The notes beneath the pieces were generated by a model, which saw only the letters and a list, made by a program, of their open reading frames with translations, was not told the DNA's origin and did not search any database. Shown piece after piece: positions 1-8,216 of a stretch of DNA of 22,122 nucleotides. A program made the position numbers and the translations under genes. Positions within the stretch are counted from its first letter, which is position 1; each line of letters opens with the position of its first letter. The stretch is from DATKRB01 sp036501425 (GTDB lineage: Bacteria; Actinomycetota; Acidimicrobiia; Acidimicrobiales; RAAP-2): positions 1 to 22,122 of the forward strand of contig DASYAI010000066.1 in assembly GCA_036501425.1 (NCBI GenBank), in the 5' to 3' direction.

Positions 1-2
1 TG

Positions 3-434
3 TCGCCGCCGACTTCCCACGGGGCGGCCGGCACCTCGGTGCCGACCACCGCTCCGAGCTCGCTCCCGTCCACCTCGCCGTCGACCGCCGCGCCTTCGAC
101 CACCCCGTCGACGACCGCGCCAACCGGTACCGCCATCGGCGCCGCCAGCAAGGTGCCGATCGGCGGCGCGGCGAGCTTTACCGATCCCGCCACGGGTGAC
201 CCGGCCCTGGTGCTGCAGCTGACGGCCGGTCATTTCGTCGCCTACGACGCCGTGTGCCCCCACGCCGGCTGCACCGTGGGGTACTCGACGGCCGCCCGGT
301 TGCTCGTCTGCCCGTGCCACGGCTCGGAGTTCGACCCGACCGACGGTCACGTCGAGGTGGGTCCGGCCAGCCGGGGGCTCGGCCACATCGGGGTGACCCG
401 GGGGTCCGACGGCCAGCTCTACGTGACCGGCTGA
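3..434 (+). CDS. Rieske [2Fe-2S] domain protein, C-terminal part (5' end outside window)
   Basis: The reading frame is open from the window edge, so the true start lies upstream; a GTG at 39 is only an internal possibility. Numbered from that GTG, residues 1-31 are a Pro/Ser/Thr-rich linker, followed by a compact Rieske domain. The cluster ligands are visible as C73-x-H75 in CPHAGC and C91-x2-H94 in CPCHGSEF. C78 and C93 are placed to form the family's disulfide. Such small Rieske proteins in actinobacteria are usually exported by Tat or anchored in the membrane and carry electrons, often without a cytochrome bc1 complex. The signal sequence would be in the missing part. The gene converges on the hydrolase gene and their ends overlap by 16 bases. 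The domain call is secure; the electron partner is unknown. Confidence 0.9.
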   Translation, partial: SPPTSHGAAGTSVPTTAPSSLPSTSPSTAAPSTTPSTTAPTGTAIGAASKVPIGGAASFTDPATGDPALVLQLTAGHFVAYDAVCPHAGCTVGYSTAARLLVCPCHGSEFDPTDGHVEVGPASRGLGHIGVTRGSDGQLYVTG

Positions 435-1366
435 CCGGCGGCGTACCGGGCGTGCCGGGCGGCGACCGCCTCGAGGAACGCCTGACCGGCCGGGCTGGCC
501 ACCAGCATCTCGGCCTGACGCTCGGGTCGGCGCAGCATCCACGAGTGGCCTCCGGGAACCTGGTGCATCGCCGCCCCGGTGGCCGCTGCGAACTCCTCCG
601 CCGCCCGGCGGCCTACCACCCGGTCGCCGCGGCCCCAGACGCCCAGCATCGGTATCCCGGCCTGGCGCAGATCGCCCAGCTCGGGACGGAGGTCGAGGGT
701 CAGCATGGCGGCCCCCGCCGCCAGGGTGCCCGGCGCCGCCAGGGCGGCGCGCCACCGGCCCGGCAGCACCGACCGCAACCCCGCGGGTCGGCGGGTGACC
801 AGGGAGGGTGCCTCGAGGGCGGCCGCGATGCCCAGGTCGACCAGCAGCGCCAGGTCGGGCCCCAGGAACGGTACGGAGACCGCCAGGGGGCTCCTTCGCT
901 GCTTCCACCCCGGGGTGGTCACTCCGTCCCGGCAGATCAGGCCGAGGACCTGGGCGCGCCGGGCGTGGGCCAGCGCCACGGCGACCGCCGCGCCCATCGA
1001 ATGGCCGAGCACCACGATCGGGCCGGCCCCGGCGTGGTCGAGGGCCCACCCCACCCGCTCGGCCAGCTCGGCCAGGACCGGGCGGCCAGCCCGGGCCGGA
1101 TCGCTACGGCCGAATCCCGGCAGGTCCGGGGTCAGCACCCGCCAGCCGAGCGTGCGGGCCAGGTGGAGGCTCTCGGGCCGGTAGGTGGTGCCGTCGGCCA
1201 GGTTGCCGTGGAGGTTCAGGGCCCAGGGGGCGGGCGTGGCGGTCGGGGACACCTCGTCTTCGAGCTCGGTGACCCAGTAGCGGATCCGCCGGCCCTGGGC
1301 TCCGGCGGTTGCCGAACGGACCCGAACCGACGGTCGCACCGGGCCGCCGGTTGCGCCCTCAGCCAT
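419..1366 (-). CDS. alpha/beta hydrolase
   Basis: The protein has 315 residues and an alpha/beta hydrolase fold. Visible parts are the HGN oxyanion segment at 53-55, the nucleophile elbow GHSMG with S123, a candidate acid D248 in WGRGDRV, and H274 in GGHSW. The triad therefore looks complete. The region around 155-225 would be the cap domain. The substrate cannot be read from the sequence; esterase, epoxide hydrolase-like and haloalkane dehalogenase-like enzymes share this layout. The ATG at 1366 overlaps the end of ogt by 8 bases, so it is probably the last gene of the minus-strand operon and translationally coupled. Its 3' end overlaps the convergent Rieske gene, leaving no room for a terminator between them. 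Confidence 0.88.
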   Translation of the reverse strand: MAEGATGGPVRPSVRVRSATAGAQGRRIRYWVTELEDEVSPTATPAPWALNLHGNLADGTTYRPESLHLARTLGWRVLTPDLPGFGRSDPARAGRPVLAELAERVGWALDHAGAGPIVVLGHSMGAAVAVALAHARRAQVLGLICRDGVTTPGWKQRRSPLAVSVPFLGPDLALLVDLGIAAALEAPSLVTRRPAGLRSVLPGRWRAALAAPGTLAAGAAMLTLDLRPELGDLRQAGIPMLGVWGRGDRVVGRRAAEEFAAATGAAMHQVPGGHSWMLRRPERQAEMLVASPAGQAFLEAVAARHARYAAGQPVT

Positions 1367-2027
1367 CGGCGTCGGGGCGCCCCGGCCGGGCGCGCAACCG
1401 CACCCCCTCGACCGCCAGCAGCTGGGTCTTGATCACCGGGCCGCCGCCGAAGCCGCCGAGGTCCCCGTTCGCCGCGATGACCCGGTGGCAGGGCACGATG
1501 ACGGCGATGGGGTTGGCGCCGTTGGCCTGTCCGACCGCCCGGCTGGCCTGGGGGCGGCCCACCATGGCGGCGACCTCGGCGTAGGACGCGGTGGCCCCGT
1601 AGGGGATGGCCCTCAGCGCCTCCCAGACCGCGAGCTGGAACGGCGTTCCCGCCGGCAGCAGGGGGAGGTCGAACTGGCGGCGCGTGCCCCCGAAGTACTC
1701 GCCGAGCTGCCGGGCCGCCTCGATCAGGATCGTGGGGACGGGGGCGTCGCCGGCGATCCCGACCCCGGTTGGACCGGTCGGACCGGTCGGACCGGTCGGA
1801 CCAACTGGAGCAGTCGGACCGGCGCTGCCCCGCCCCAAGCTGCCGAGGCCCGTGGCGGCCCCGGCGGCGGGCCGCCTGCCGGCGCGTCGGACCGGCAGGC
1901 GCAACCCGGTGATGGCGCCGAGCTCGCTCTCGAGGACCACGGTCCCGATGGGCGTCTCGACCTCGAGCGTGGCCGCCGCCCCCGCGGCCGGCCCGGGAAT
2001 CGCCGCCCCCGCAGCGGGCGCCCTCAT
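1359..2027 (-). CDS. ogt: methylated-DNA--protein-cysteine S-methyltransferase (Ogt/MGMT)
   Basis: This 222-residue protein repairs O6-alkylguanine by suicidal transfer of the alkyl group to a cysteine. The acceptor motif PCHRV is at 179-183, with C180 as the active site. It is preceded by the DNA-binding part TPFQLAVWEALRAIPYG (128-144) and ASYAEVA, and followed by GFGGG. The N-terminal domain is poorly conserved and carries a run of Gly-Pro-Thr triplets at about 69-90, encoded by 9-base repeats, which is unusual for the family. The ATG at 2027 overlaps the TGA of the upstream glycosylase gene in an ATGA arrangement, so the two alkylation-repair genes are coupled. Function is secure from the motif; the collagen-like insert may be a flexible loop. 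Confidence 0.93.
   Translation of the reverse strand: MRAPAAGAAIPGPAAGAAATLEVETPIGTVVLESELGAITGLRLPVRRAGRRPAAGAATGLGSLGRGSAGPTAPVGPTGPTGPTGPTGVGIAGDAPVPTILIEAARQLGEYFGGTRRQFDLPLLPAGTPFQLAVWEALRAIPYGATASYAEVAAMVGRPQASRAVGQANGANPIAVIVPCHRVIAANGDLGGFGGGPVIKTQLLAVEGVRLRARPGRPDADG
1762..1820. repeat. 9-base tandem repeat inside ogt
   Basis: Units of GGACCGGTC (+ strand) start at 1771, 1780 and 1789. Degenerate units follow at 1798 and 1807, with another partial one ahead at 1762. In the ogt frame they encode Gly-Pro-Thr triplets, a collagen-like run. The number of identical units suggests a recent slippage-type expansion. Confidence 0.9.
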
Positions 2028-3580
2028 GCGGCGCTCCCGGCACCCGTCTCGAGCGCCCAGAGGTGGGCCACGGCGTAGGACCGCCAGGGGCGCCAGGCCT
2101 CGGCCACCAGCCCGATCGAGCGGGGCTCGTCGCTGGCGCCCAACCCCCGCATCGCCCGACGCACCCCGAGGTCGGTGGGCAGGAAGGCGTCGGGGTCCCC
2201 CAGGGCGCGCATCGTCACGTAGGCGGCCGTCCAGGGCCCGATGCCGTCGATGGCCGCCAGCTGGGACTGCAGCTCGGTCGGGGCGACGGCCGGGTCGATG
2301 CGCAGGCGGCCCGACTCGAGCTCGGTGCACAGGGCGAGCAGGGCCCGGCCCCGGACCCGGGGCATCGGGAGCCGGTCGGCGCCCAGGGACAGCAGCTCGT
2401 CGGGCGAAGGGAAGAGGTGGGTGGGCATCGCGGCCGCGCCTGGCGATGGGGGGCCGCCGAGGTCGAGCCGACGGCCGCCCAGCACCACCAGCCGCCCCGC
2501 GGCGGCCCGGGCGGCCGCGACCGACACCTGCTGGCCGATCACGGCCCGGACCGCCAGCTCGGGACCATCGACCGCCCGGGCGACCCGCCGGCCCGGGCTG
2601 CGCACCACCAGCGGTCCGATGAGCGGGTCCGGACCGAGCGCGTCGGCGACGGCGACCGGGTCGGCGTCGAGGTCGAGGAGCCGGCGGCAACGGGTGACCG
2701 CCGCGGCCAGGTCGCGCAGATCCGCCAGCCAGAACCGGGCGTCCACTTCGTCGGGGCCCGCCGCGAGCTCGGCCACGGCGTCGCCGTGGTGCAGGCGCAT
2801 GGAGCGCCGGTAGACGCCGCCCTCGACCGCTTCGACGCCGGGCACGCACCGCCGGGCGAGGAAGGACACCAGCGCCTCGCCGTCGAACGGTGGCCGCATC
2901 GCCAGGCGGACCCGGACCGGGGTCGGCCCGGACGTGAGGTGGGCGACCCCGCCACCCCCGCCACCCCCGGGACGCTCGGGCGCCCGGCGGGTCGGCCGCC
3001 GGACGCTCTGGCGGGTCCGCAGCTCGGTCGGGGTCATCGCGAAGACGTCCCGGACCGTCTCGTTGTACTGGCGGACGCTGGCGAACCCGGCGCCGAACGC
3101 GACCTGGGACCCCGGCAGATCGGTGGTCTCGAGCAGGATCCGCGCAGTCTGGGCCCGTTGGGCCCGGGCCAGGGCCTGGGGACCGGCGCCAACCTCGGCG
3201 ACCAGCAGGCGGTGGAGCTGGCGCTCGCTGTACCCGACCTGGGCCGCGAGCCCGCTCACCCCGCAGCGGTCCACGACGCCGTCGCGGATGAGCCGCATGG
3301 CCCGGCCTACGACGTCCTTGCGGAGGTCCCACTCGGGGGAGCCGGGCGCGGCGTCGGGCCGGCAGCGCATGCAGGCCCGGAAGCCGGCGTGCTGGGCGGC
3401 GGCGGCCGTGGGGTAGAAGCGGATGTTCTCACGCCGGGGGGTGACGGCGGGGCAGCTCGGCCGGCAGTAGATGCCGGTGGAGGTGACCGCGGTCACGAAC
3501 CAGCCGTCGAAGCGCCCGTCGCGGGACTGCACCGCCCGGTAGCGGTGCTCGAACGCCTCGGTCTCGTCGAGCAGATCCAT
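2024..3580 (-). CDS. alkA: Ada-type methyl-acceptor / AraC HTH / AlkA DNA-3-methyladenine glycosylase fusion
   Basis: The 518-residue protein combines three units. Residues about 5-80 form an Ada N-terminal zinc domain with C39, C43, C70 and C73; C39 in YCRPSC matches the methylphosphotriester acceptor of Ada. Residues about 85-195 form an AraC-type double HTH (SGLAAQVGYSERQLHRLL; GFASVRQYNETVRDVF). After a Gly-rich linker (205-211), residues about 215-515 are an AlkA glycosylase with the helix-hairpin-helix IDGIGPWTAAY (444-454) and catalytic D470 in FLPTDLGV. It would sense alkylated phosphates, regulate repair genes and remove 3-methyladenine. The frame stays open upstream, but no normal start codon lies between the dxs stop and ATG 3580, so that start is used. 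It is followed by ogt with an ATGA overlap. This fusion type is known in actinobacteria. Confidence 0.95.
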   Translation of the reverse strand: MDLLDETEAFEHRYRAVQSRDGRFDGWFVTAVTSTGIYCRPSCPAVTPRRENIRFYPTAAAAQHAGFRACMRCRPDAAPGSPEWDLRKDVVGRAMRLIRDGVVDRCGVSGLAAQVGYSERQLHRLLVAEVGAGPQALARAQRAQTARILLETTDLPGSQVAFGAGFASVRQYNETVRDVFAMTPTELRTRQSVRRPTRRAPERPGGGGGGGVAHLTSGPTPVRVRLAMRPPFDGEALVSFLARRCVPGVEAVEGGVYRRSMRLHHGDAVAELAAGPDEVDARFWLADLRDLAAAVTRCRRLLDLDADPVAVADALGPDPLIGPLVVRSPGRRVARAVDGPELAVRAVIGQQVSVAAARAAAGRLVVLGGRRLDLGGPPSPGAAAMPTHLFPSPDELLSLGADRLPMPRVRGRALLALCTELESGRLRIDPAVAPTELQSQLAAIDGIGPWTAAYVTMRALGDPDAFLPTDLGVRRAMRGLGASDEPRSIGLVAEAWRPWRSYAVAHLWALETGAGSAA

Positions 3581-3611
3581 GGCCTGATGCTCGCGCCGAT
3601 CGCCGGCGGTC

Positions 3612-3694
3612 TCTGGCGCCGATCGGACGTCGTGGTCTGGCGCCGATCGGACGTCGTGGTCTGGCGGGGCGGACGTCGTGGTCTGGCGGGGGGG
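3612..3694. repeat. 24-base tandem repeat between dxs and alkA
   Basis: Two identical 24-base units occupy 3612-3635 and 3636-3659. A 22-base degenerate unit is at 3660-3681 and a partial fourth starts at 3682. Each full unit contains TCTGGCGCCGATCGG followed by ACGTCGTGG, with small palindromes GGCGCC and CGATCG. They fill most of the 131-base gap upstream of the alkA start, so they could be operator sites for the Ada/AraC domain of AlkA or a simple expansion. No clear promoter hexamers were seen with them. Confidence 0.9.
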
Positions 3695-3711
3695 TGGTCT
3701 CCTCGCTCGGG

Positions 3712-5607
3712 TCAGCGAGCCGCGGGGGCCGCGGGGGCCGCCGGCACCGTCGCCCCCAGGGCCCGCAGCACGGTCCGGCACAGCCCGGGTCCGTCGAGGC
3801 CCAGCTCGGCCAGGATGCGCCCGGCCGACCCGTGGGCGAGGTAGTCGACCGGCACGCCGCAGGGGATCACGGCCGAGGTCCGCCGGCTGCCCTGCAGGCG
3901 GCCGACGGCTGCGGCGACCGACGCCCCGACCCCGCCCTCGACCACCCCGTCCTCGGCCACCACGACCAGCTGGTGGGTGCCGGCGTCGTCGATCATGGCC
4001 GGGTCGAGCGGGACGGCGGCCCGGATGTCCCATACCGTGGCGTCGACGCCGTAGTCGGCGAGCAGCTCGGCGGCGTCCTGGCAGGCCCCCAGCAGCTTGC
4101 CCGCCCCGAGCAGGCACACGTCGCGCCCCGCATGCACCCGCCGGGCGGCGAGCCCGTGGCCCACCGGTCCCGGGCTCGCCGGGGTCTTGGGCCACCGGAT
4201 GGCCACCGGGCCCGAGGTGATCTCGAGCGCGTGGTGGAGCATGGCGGCGAGCTCGTCGCCGTTGGACGGCATCAGCACCGTCATCCCGGGCACCTTGGTG
4301 AGCAGGGCCAGGTCGAGGAGGCCGTGGTGGCTGGGTCCGTCGTCGCCGGTCACCCCGGCCCGGTCCACGCAGAACACCACCGGCAGCCGGTGGAGCCCGA
4401 CGTCGTAGTACACCTGGTCCCAGGCCCGGTTGAGGAAGGTGGAGTAGATGGCGACCACCGGGCGCAACCCGGCCATCGCCATGCCGGCGGCGGCGGTGAC
4501 GGCGTGCTGCTCGGCGATGCCGACGTCGAGGAACCGGTCGGGGAAGCGGTCGGCGAACGGCCGCAGCCCGGTGGGGCCGGCCATGGCGGCGGTGATGGCG
4601 ACGACGTCGCGGCGGGCCGCGCCCTCGCGCACCAGCGCCGATGCGAAGGCCTGGGTGAAGGTGGTCGTGGGCCCTGCCGGCGCCCGGGCGACCCCCGTGC
4701 GGGGGTCGAAGGGCGCCACGTCGTGGAGCCGCTTGTCCTCGTCCGCCTCGGCCGGGCCGTAGCCGCGGCCCTTCACCGTGTGCACGTGCACGACGACCGG
4801 GCCGGTGTGGCGGTTGGCCTCGCGCAGGGCCCACTCGAGCCCTTCGACGTCGTGGCCGTCGAAGGGGCCCTCGTAGGCGATGCCCAGCGCTTCGAAGAAC
4901 GCCCGGGTCCGGCCCCGCTCGGCCGAGGGCAACCGGCCCCGGTCGGCCGCCGAGTTGAGGGGGGAGACCGTGGGCGAGTAGGAGCGGCCGTTGTCGTTCA
5001 GGACGATGACCACCGGCGTGCCGGTCGCCCCGATGTTGTTCAAGGCCTCGTACGCCAGCCCGCCGGTCAGCGCCCCGTCGCCGACCACGGCGACGACCCG
5101 CCGGCGCAGGCCGGTGAGCCGGTGCGCCCGCGACAGCCCGTACGCGTAGGACAGCCCGGTCGAGGCGTGGCTGTTCTCGACGATGTCGTGCTCGGACTCG
5201 GCCCGGTTCGGGTAGCCCGACAACCCGCCGGCCTGCCGGAGCCCGTCGAAGGCGGCCGCCCGGCCGGTGAGCAGCTTGTGCACGTAGGCCTGATGGCCGG
5301 TGTCCCAGACCAACTGGTCGGTGGGGCAGTCGTAGGTGCGGTGCAGGGCCAGGGTCAGCTCGACCACGCCCAGGTTGGGCCCCAGGTGGCCGCCGGTCAC
5401 CGAGACCGAGTGGACCAAAAAGGCCCGGATCCGGCCGGCCAGGTCGTCGAGCTCGCGCCGACTCAGCCGGCGCAGCCGGTCCGCGTCGAGCGCGTCGAGC
5501 TCCTCCACGAGCCGCCTGGTGCCCTCGGCCCCGAGGGCGACCGGGTCGTCCTCGACCCAGGGATCGTTGCGGAGGTCGCTGTCGGTTCGCGGGTGCGCCG
5601 TCGTCAC
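3712..5607 (-). CDS. dxs: 1-deoxy-D-xylulose-5-phosphate synthase (DXS)
   Basis: DXS condenses pyruvate and glyceraldehyde 3-phosphate using thiamine diphosphate, the first step of the MEP isoprenoid pathway. The 631-residue protein has normal length. Landmarks are the HLGPNLG segment (74-80), GHQAYVHK (104-111), the ThDP/Mg motif GDG at 176-178 with NN at 190-191, catalytic E366 in GIAEQHAV, SHHG (426-429), and the C-terminal transketolase domain from about 490. The GTG start at 5607 lies 5 bases after the hpnH stop, with no obvious ribosome-binding site, so translation probably depends on coupling. A dxs inside a hopanoid operon is known from streptomycetes and would raise precursor supply for hopanoids. 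Whether this genome has a second, housekeeping dxs cannot be seen here. Confidence 0.96.
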   Translation of the reverse strand: MTTAHPRTDSDLRNDPWVEDDPVALGAEGTRRLVEELDALDADRLRRLSRRELDDLAGRIRAFLVHSVSVTGGHLGPNLGVVELTLALHRTYDCPTDQLVWDTGHQAYVHKLLTGRAAAFDGLRQAGGLSGYPNRAESEHDIVENSHASTGLSYAYGLSRAHRLTGLRRRVVAVVGDGALTGGLAYEALNNIGATGTPVVIVLNDNGRSYSPTVSPLNSAADRGRLPSAERGRTRAFFEALGIAYEGPFDGHDVEGLEWALREANRHTGPVVVHVHTVKGRGYGPAEADEDKRLHDVAPFDPRTGVARAPAGPTTTFTQAFASALVREGAARRDVVAITAAMAGPTGLRPFADRFPDRFLDVGIAEQHAVTAAAGMAMAGLRPVVAIYSTFLNRAWDQVYYDVGLHRLPVVFCVDRAGVTGDDGPSHHGLLDLALLTKVPGMTVLMPSNGDELAAMLHHALEITSGPVAIRWPKTPASPGPVGHGLAARRVHAGRDVCLLGAGKLLGACQDAAELLADYGVDATVWDIRAAVPLDPAMIDDAGTHQLVVVAEDGVVEGGVGASVAAAVGRLQGSRRTSAVIPCGVPVDYLAHGSAGRILAELGLDGPGLCRTVLRALGATVPAAPAAPAAR

Positions 5608-5612
5608 GTGGA

Positions 5613-6620
5613 TCAGTGCGTGCTCACGAGGGCGCGCAAGGACTGGCGGAGCGAGTCCAGCGAAGCGATGACCGCGGTGGGCTCGTACCCGCAGTGGGCC
5701 ATGCAGTTGGCGCAGCGGGGGTCCTTGCCCCGCCCGTAGGCGTCCCAGTCGGTGGTCTCGACCAGCTCCTTGTAGCTGCTGGCGTACCCGTCGGCCATCA
5801 GGTAGCAGGGCCGTTGCCAGCCGAGGACCGAGTAGCTCGGGATGCCCCACGCGGTGCAGGAGAACTCGGCCTTGCCCTCGAGGAAGTCGAGGAACAGCGG
5901 CGAGTGGTTGAGCCGCCACTTGCGCCGGCGCTTGTCGGCGAAGGCCTGGCGGAACATCGTCCTGGTCTGCTCCACGCCGAGGAAGTGCTCCTGGTCCGGG
6001 GCCTTCTCGTAGGCGTAGGCGGGCGAGATCATCATGGCGTCGACCTGCAGGTCGTCGTTGAGGAAGTCGAGGACCTCGCGCACCGTCTTGGGCGAGTCGG
6101 TGTTGAAGAAGGTCGAGTTGGTGGTGACCCGGAACCCCCGGCGCTTGGCCTCGCGGATCGCCTCGACCGCGGTGTCGAAGACGCCCTCGCGGTCGACGGC
6201 CTTGTCGTGGCGCTCACCGAGGCCGTCGACGTGGACCACCCACGAGAAGAAGTGCGAGGGGGTGAAGCGGTCCAGGCGGCGCTGGAGGAGCACGGCGTTG
6301 GTGCAGAGGTAGACGTAGATCTTCCGCTTCACCAGCTCCTCGACCATCTCGGCGATGTCGGGGTGCAGCAGCGGCTCCCCGCCGGCGATCGACACCATCG
6401 GGGTGCCGCTCTCCTCCACCGCCCCGATCACGTCCTGCACCGACAGGCGCTTGCGCAAGATGTCGGTCGGGTGCTGGATCTTGCCGCAGCCCGGGCACGA
6501 GAGGTTGCACACGAAGAGCGGCTCGATCTCGACGATGAAGGGGTAGTACTTGGTCTTCCGGAGCCGCTGGCGGACCAGGTGGCTTCCGATCCGGATGTTC
6601 TGACGCATGGGAATGGGCAT
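5613..6620 (-). CDS. hpnH: adenosyl-hopene transferase HpnH (radical SAM)
   Basis: HpnH uses a radical from S-adenosylmethionine to attach a 5'-deoxyadenosyl group to hopene, giving adenosylhopane, the first step of side-chain building. The 335-residue protein carries the radical SAM cysteines C38, C42 and C45 in CNLSCPGCGK, the SAM-binding stretch AGGEPLLHP (about 79-87), and a C-terminal extension with C303, C306 and C310 in CANCMAHCGYEP, typical of HpnH. The start MPIPMRQNIRIG fits the family. ATG 6620 follows directly on the TAG of the upstream gene, and dxs begins 5 bases after this gene, so all three are in one operon. Confidence 0.97.
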   Translation of the reverse strand: MPIPMRQNIRIGSHLVRQRLRKTKYYPFIVEIEPLFVCNLSCPGCGKIQHPTDILRKRLSVQDVIGAVEESGTPMVSIAGGEPLLHPDIAEMVEELVKRKIYVYLCTNAVLLQRRLDRFTPSHFFSWVVHVDGLGERHDKAVDREGVFDTAVEAIREAKRRGFRVTTNSTFFNTDSPKTVREVLDFLNDDLQVDAMMISPAYAYEKAPDQEHFLGVEQTRTMFRQAFADKRRRKWRLNHSPLFLDFLEGKAEFSCTAWGIPSYSVLGWQRPCYLMADGYASSYKELVETTDWDAYGRGKDPRCANCMAHCGYEPTAVIASLDSLRQSLRALVSTH

Positions 6621-8216
6621 CTAGCGCACCTGCTGTGGTAGGGAGAAACGCACGGTTTCTTCGGTGGTTCGGTGTTCGTCGACCGTCACGGGCCCCAGGA
6701 GTCGGAGCGCGTCGAGGGTCTGTTGGACGAGCGATTCGGGGGCCGACGCCCCGGCGGTCAGGCCGACCCGGCGAGCCGAGGCGAGCCACTCGAGGCGGAG
6801 CTCGGAGGCGTCCTCGAGGAGCTCGGCCCGGCAGCCGGTGCGCCGGGCGACCTCGACCAGCCGGGCGGTGTTGGAGGAGTTGGCCGAGCCCACGACGAGC
6901 ACCAGGTCGCACTGCCCGGCCAGTGCCCGCACCGCGTCCTGGCGGTTCTGGGTGGCGTAGCAGATGTCGTCGGCGTGGGGGCCGGCCACCATCGGGTACC
7001 GGGCCCGGAGCGCGTCGACCACCGCCCTGGTCTCGTCGGTCGCCAGGGTGGTCTGGGTGAGGAAGGCGATGCGCTCGTCGGCCTCGAAGGGCAGCGCCGC
7101 CACCGCGTCCACGTCCTGGACCACCCGGATCTGGTCGGGCGCCTCGCCGACGGTGCCGACCACCTCCTCGTGGTCGTGGTGGCCGATGAGCACCATGCGG
7201 TAGCCCTGCGAGGCGAAGCGGCGAGCCTCGTGGTGCACCTTGGCGACCAGGGGGCACGTGGCGTCGATGACGTTGAGCGTCGGCCGTGCCGTCGCCTCGG
7301 CGCGCACGCCCGGGGTCACCCCGTGGGCGGCGAGCACCACCACCGACTCGTCGGGCACCTCGTCGAGCTCGGCGACGAAGACCGCCCCCAGGTCCTCGAG
7401 CCGACGGACCACGTGGGCGTTGTGCACGATCTGGCGGCGCACGTAGACGGGCGGCCCGAACCGGTCGAGCGCCCGCTCCACGATCTCGATCGCCCGGTCC
7501 ACCCCGGCGCAGAACGAACGGGGCGCCGCCAGGACGACCGAGCGCGCCCCCACCGCCCGGCCCCAGTGCTCGGCCGCGGCGCGCACGGTGCGCAGCGAGC
7601 GCAGGGCCCGGAGCCCTCCCCGGGCCGCGCCCACGTCCTCGGTGTCCGAGATGGCGCGCACGACGGCCATCGGCCGCGATCCGAGCGCGCCCGCCACCGA
7701 GGCCGACTCCATGTCGACTGCCAGGGCCCCGTGGCGTGCCAGGTGCCGGCGGCCCTCGGCCGTCCGCACCATCGTCGGCGAGGAGGCGATCGGCCCCACG
7801 TGGACCCGCAGCCCGGCCCGGACCAGTTCGGCCGCCAGCAGGTCGGCACCCGGCAGCTCGCGCACGACCGATCCGTCGGATGCCTGGATCTGGGCGGCGA
7901 CCACCACATCGCCCGGTCCGAGGCGGGGGTCGAGCGCCCCGGCAACGCCGGCGACGACCACCGGTTGGTTCGGGCCGAGACGCGCCGCCAGCGACTCGGC
8001 CCGGGCCCGCGAGCGCCGGGCACCCATCCCGACCACCCCGACGGTGCCCCCCACCGCGAGCGCCTCGAGACGCAGTGCGCTCAGGACGACCGGGACCTCT
8101 TGGACCACCGGGGCAACCGGGACAGCGGGGGCAACCGGGACAGCGGCGGCGGAGACCGCCGTGGCTTCCCGCTCGAGTGCTGCCGGCGGCCCTTGGGGCA
8201 GGGTCGTCTCAGTCAC
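6621..8216 (-). CDS. ispH: hopanoid nucleosidase (HpnG-like) fused to IspH (HMBPP reductase)
   Basis: One 531-residue chain contains two enzymes. Residues about 45-222 are a nucleoside phosphorylase-like domain (VVAGVAGALDP at 87-97, VDMES at 167-171 with E170, SDTED at 190-194), expected to remove adenine from adenosylhopane. Residues about 225-527 are a complete IspH, which makes IPP and DMAPP from HMBPP with a 4Fe-4S cluster: ligands C236, C321 and C419, plus VHN (264-266), AHGV (297-300), GHHDHEEV (345-352), TQTT (387-390) and SANSSNT (444-450). Cysteine spacing matches known IspH. The N-terminal 40 residues are Val/Pro/Ala-rich and partly made of an 18-base repeat. GTG 8216 overlaps the shc stop by 8 bases. 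The joint at about 222-226 is seamless in one frame, so a sequencing fusion would need loss of a stop. Joining two pathway steps that are not consecutive is odd. Confidence 0.93.
   Translation of the reverse strand: MTETTLPQGPPAALEREATAVSAAAVPVAPAVPVAPVVQEVPVVLSALRLEALAVGGTVGVVGMGARRSRARAESLAARLGPNQPVVVAGVAGALDPRLGPGDVVVAAQIQASDGSVVRELPGADLLAAELVRAGLRVHVGPIASSPTMVRTAEGRRHLARHGALAVDMESASVAGALGSRPMAVVRAISDTEDVGAARGGLRALRSLRTVRAAAEHWGRAVGARSVVLAAPRSFCAGVDRAIEIVERALDRFGPPVYVRRQIVHNAHVVRRLEDLGAVFVAELDEVPDESVVVLAAHGVTPGVRAEATARPTLNVIDATCPLVAKVHHEARRFASQGYRMVLIGHHDHEEVVGTVGEAPDQIRVVQDVDAVAALPFEADERIAFLTQTTLATDETRAVVDALRARYPMVAGPHADDICYATQNRQDAVRALAGQCDLVLVVGSANSSNTARLVEVARRTGCRAELLEDASELRLEWLASARRVGLTAGASAPESLVQQTLDALRLLGPVTVDEHRTTEETVRFSLPQQVR
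8111..8146. repeat. 18-base direct repeat in the fusion gene's N-terminal coding region
   Basis: Two identical 18-base units, GGGCAACCGGGACAGCGG, occupy 8111-8128 and 8129-8146. They encode the Val-Pro-Ala type repeat ahead of the nucleosidase domain. They preserve frame and look like a slippage expansion of a disordered leader. Confidence 0.85.

Noticed and set aside
3694..5739. Open frame of 681 codons on the + strand opposite dxs
   Set aside because: It mirrors the dxs codons; the product is Gly/His/Val-rich with no recognisable fold and no ribosome-binding site.
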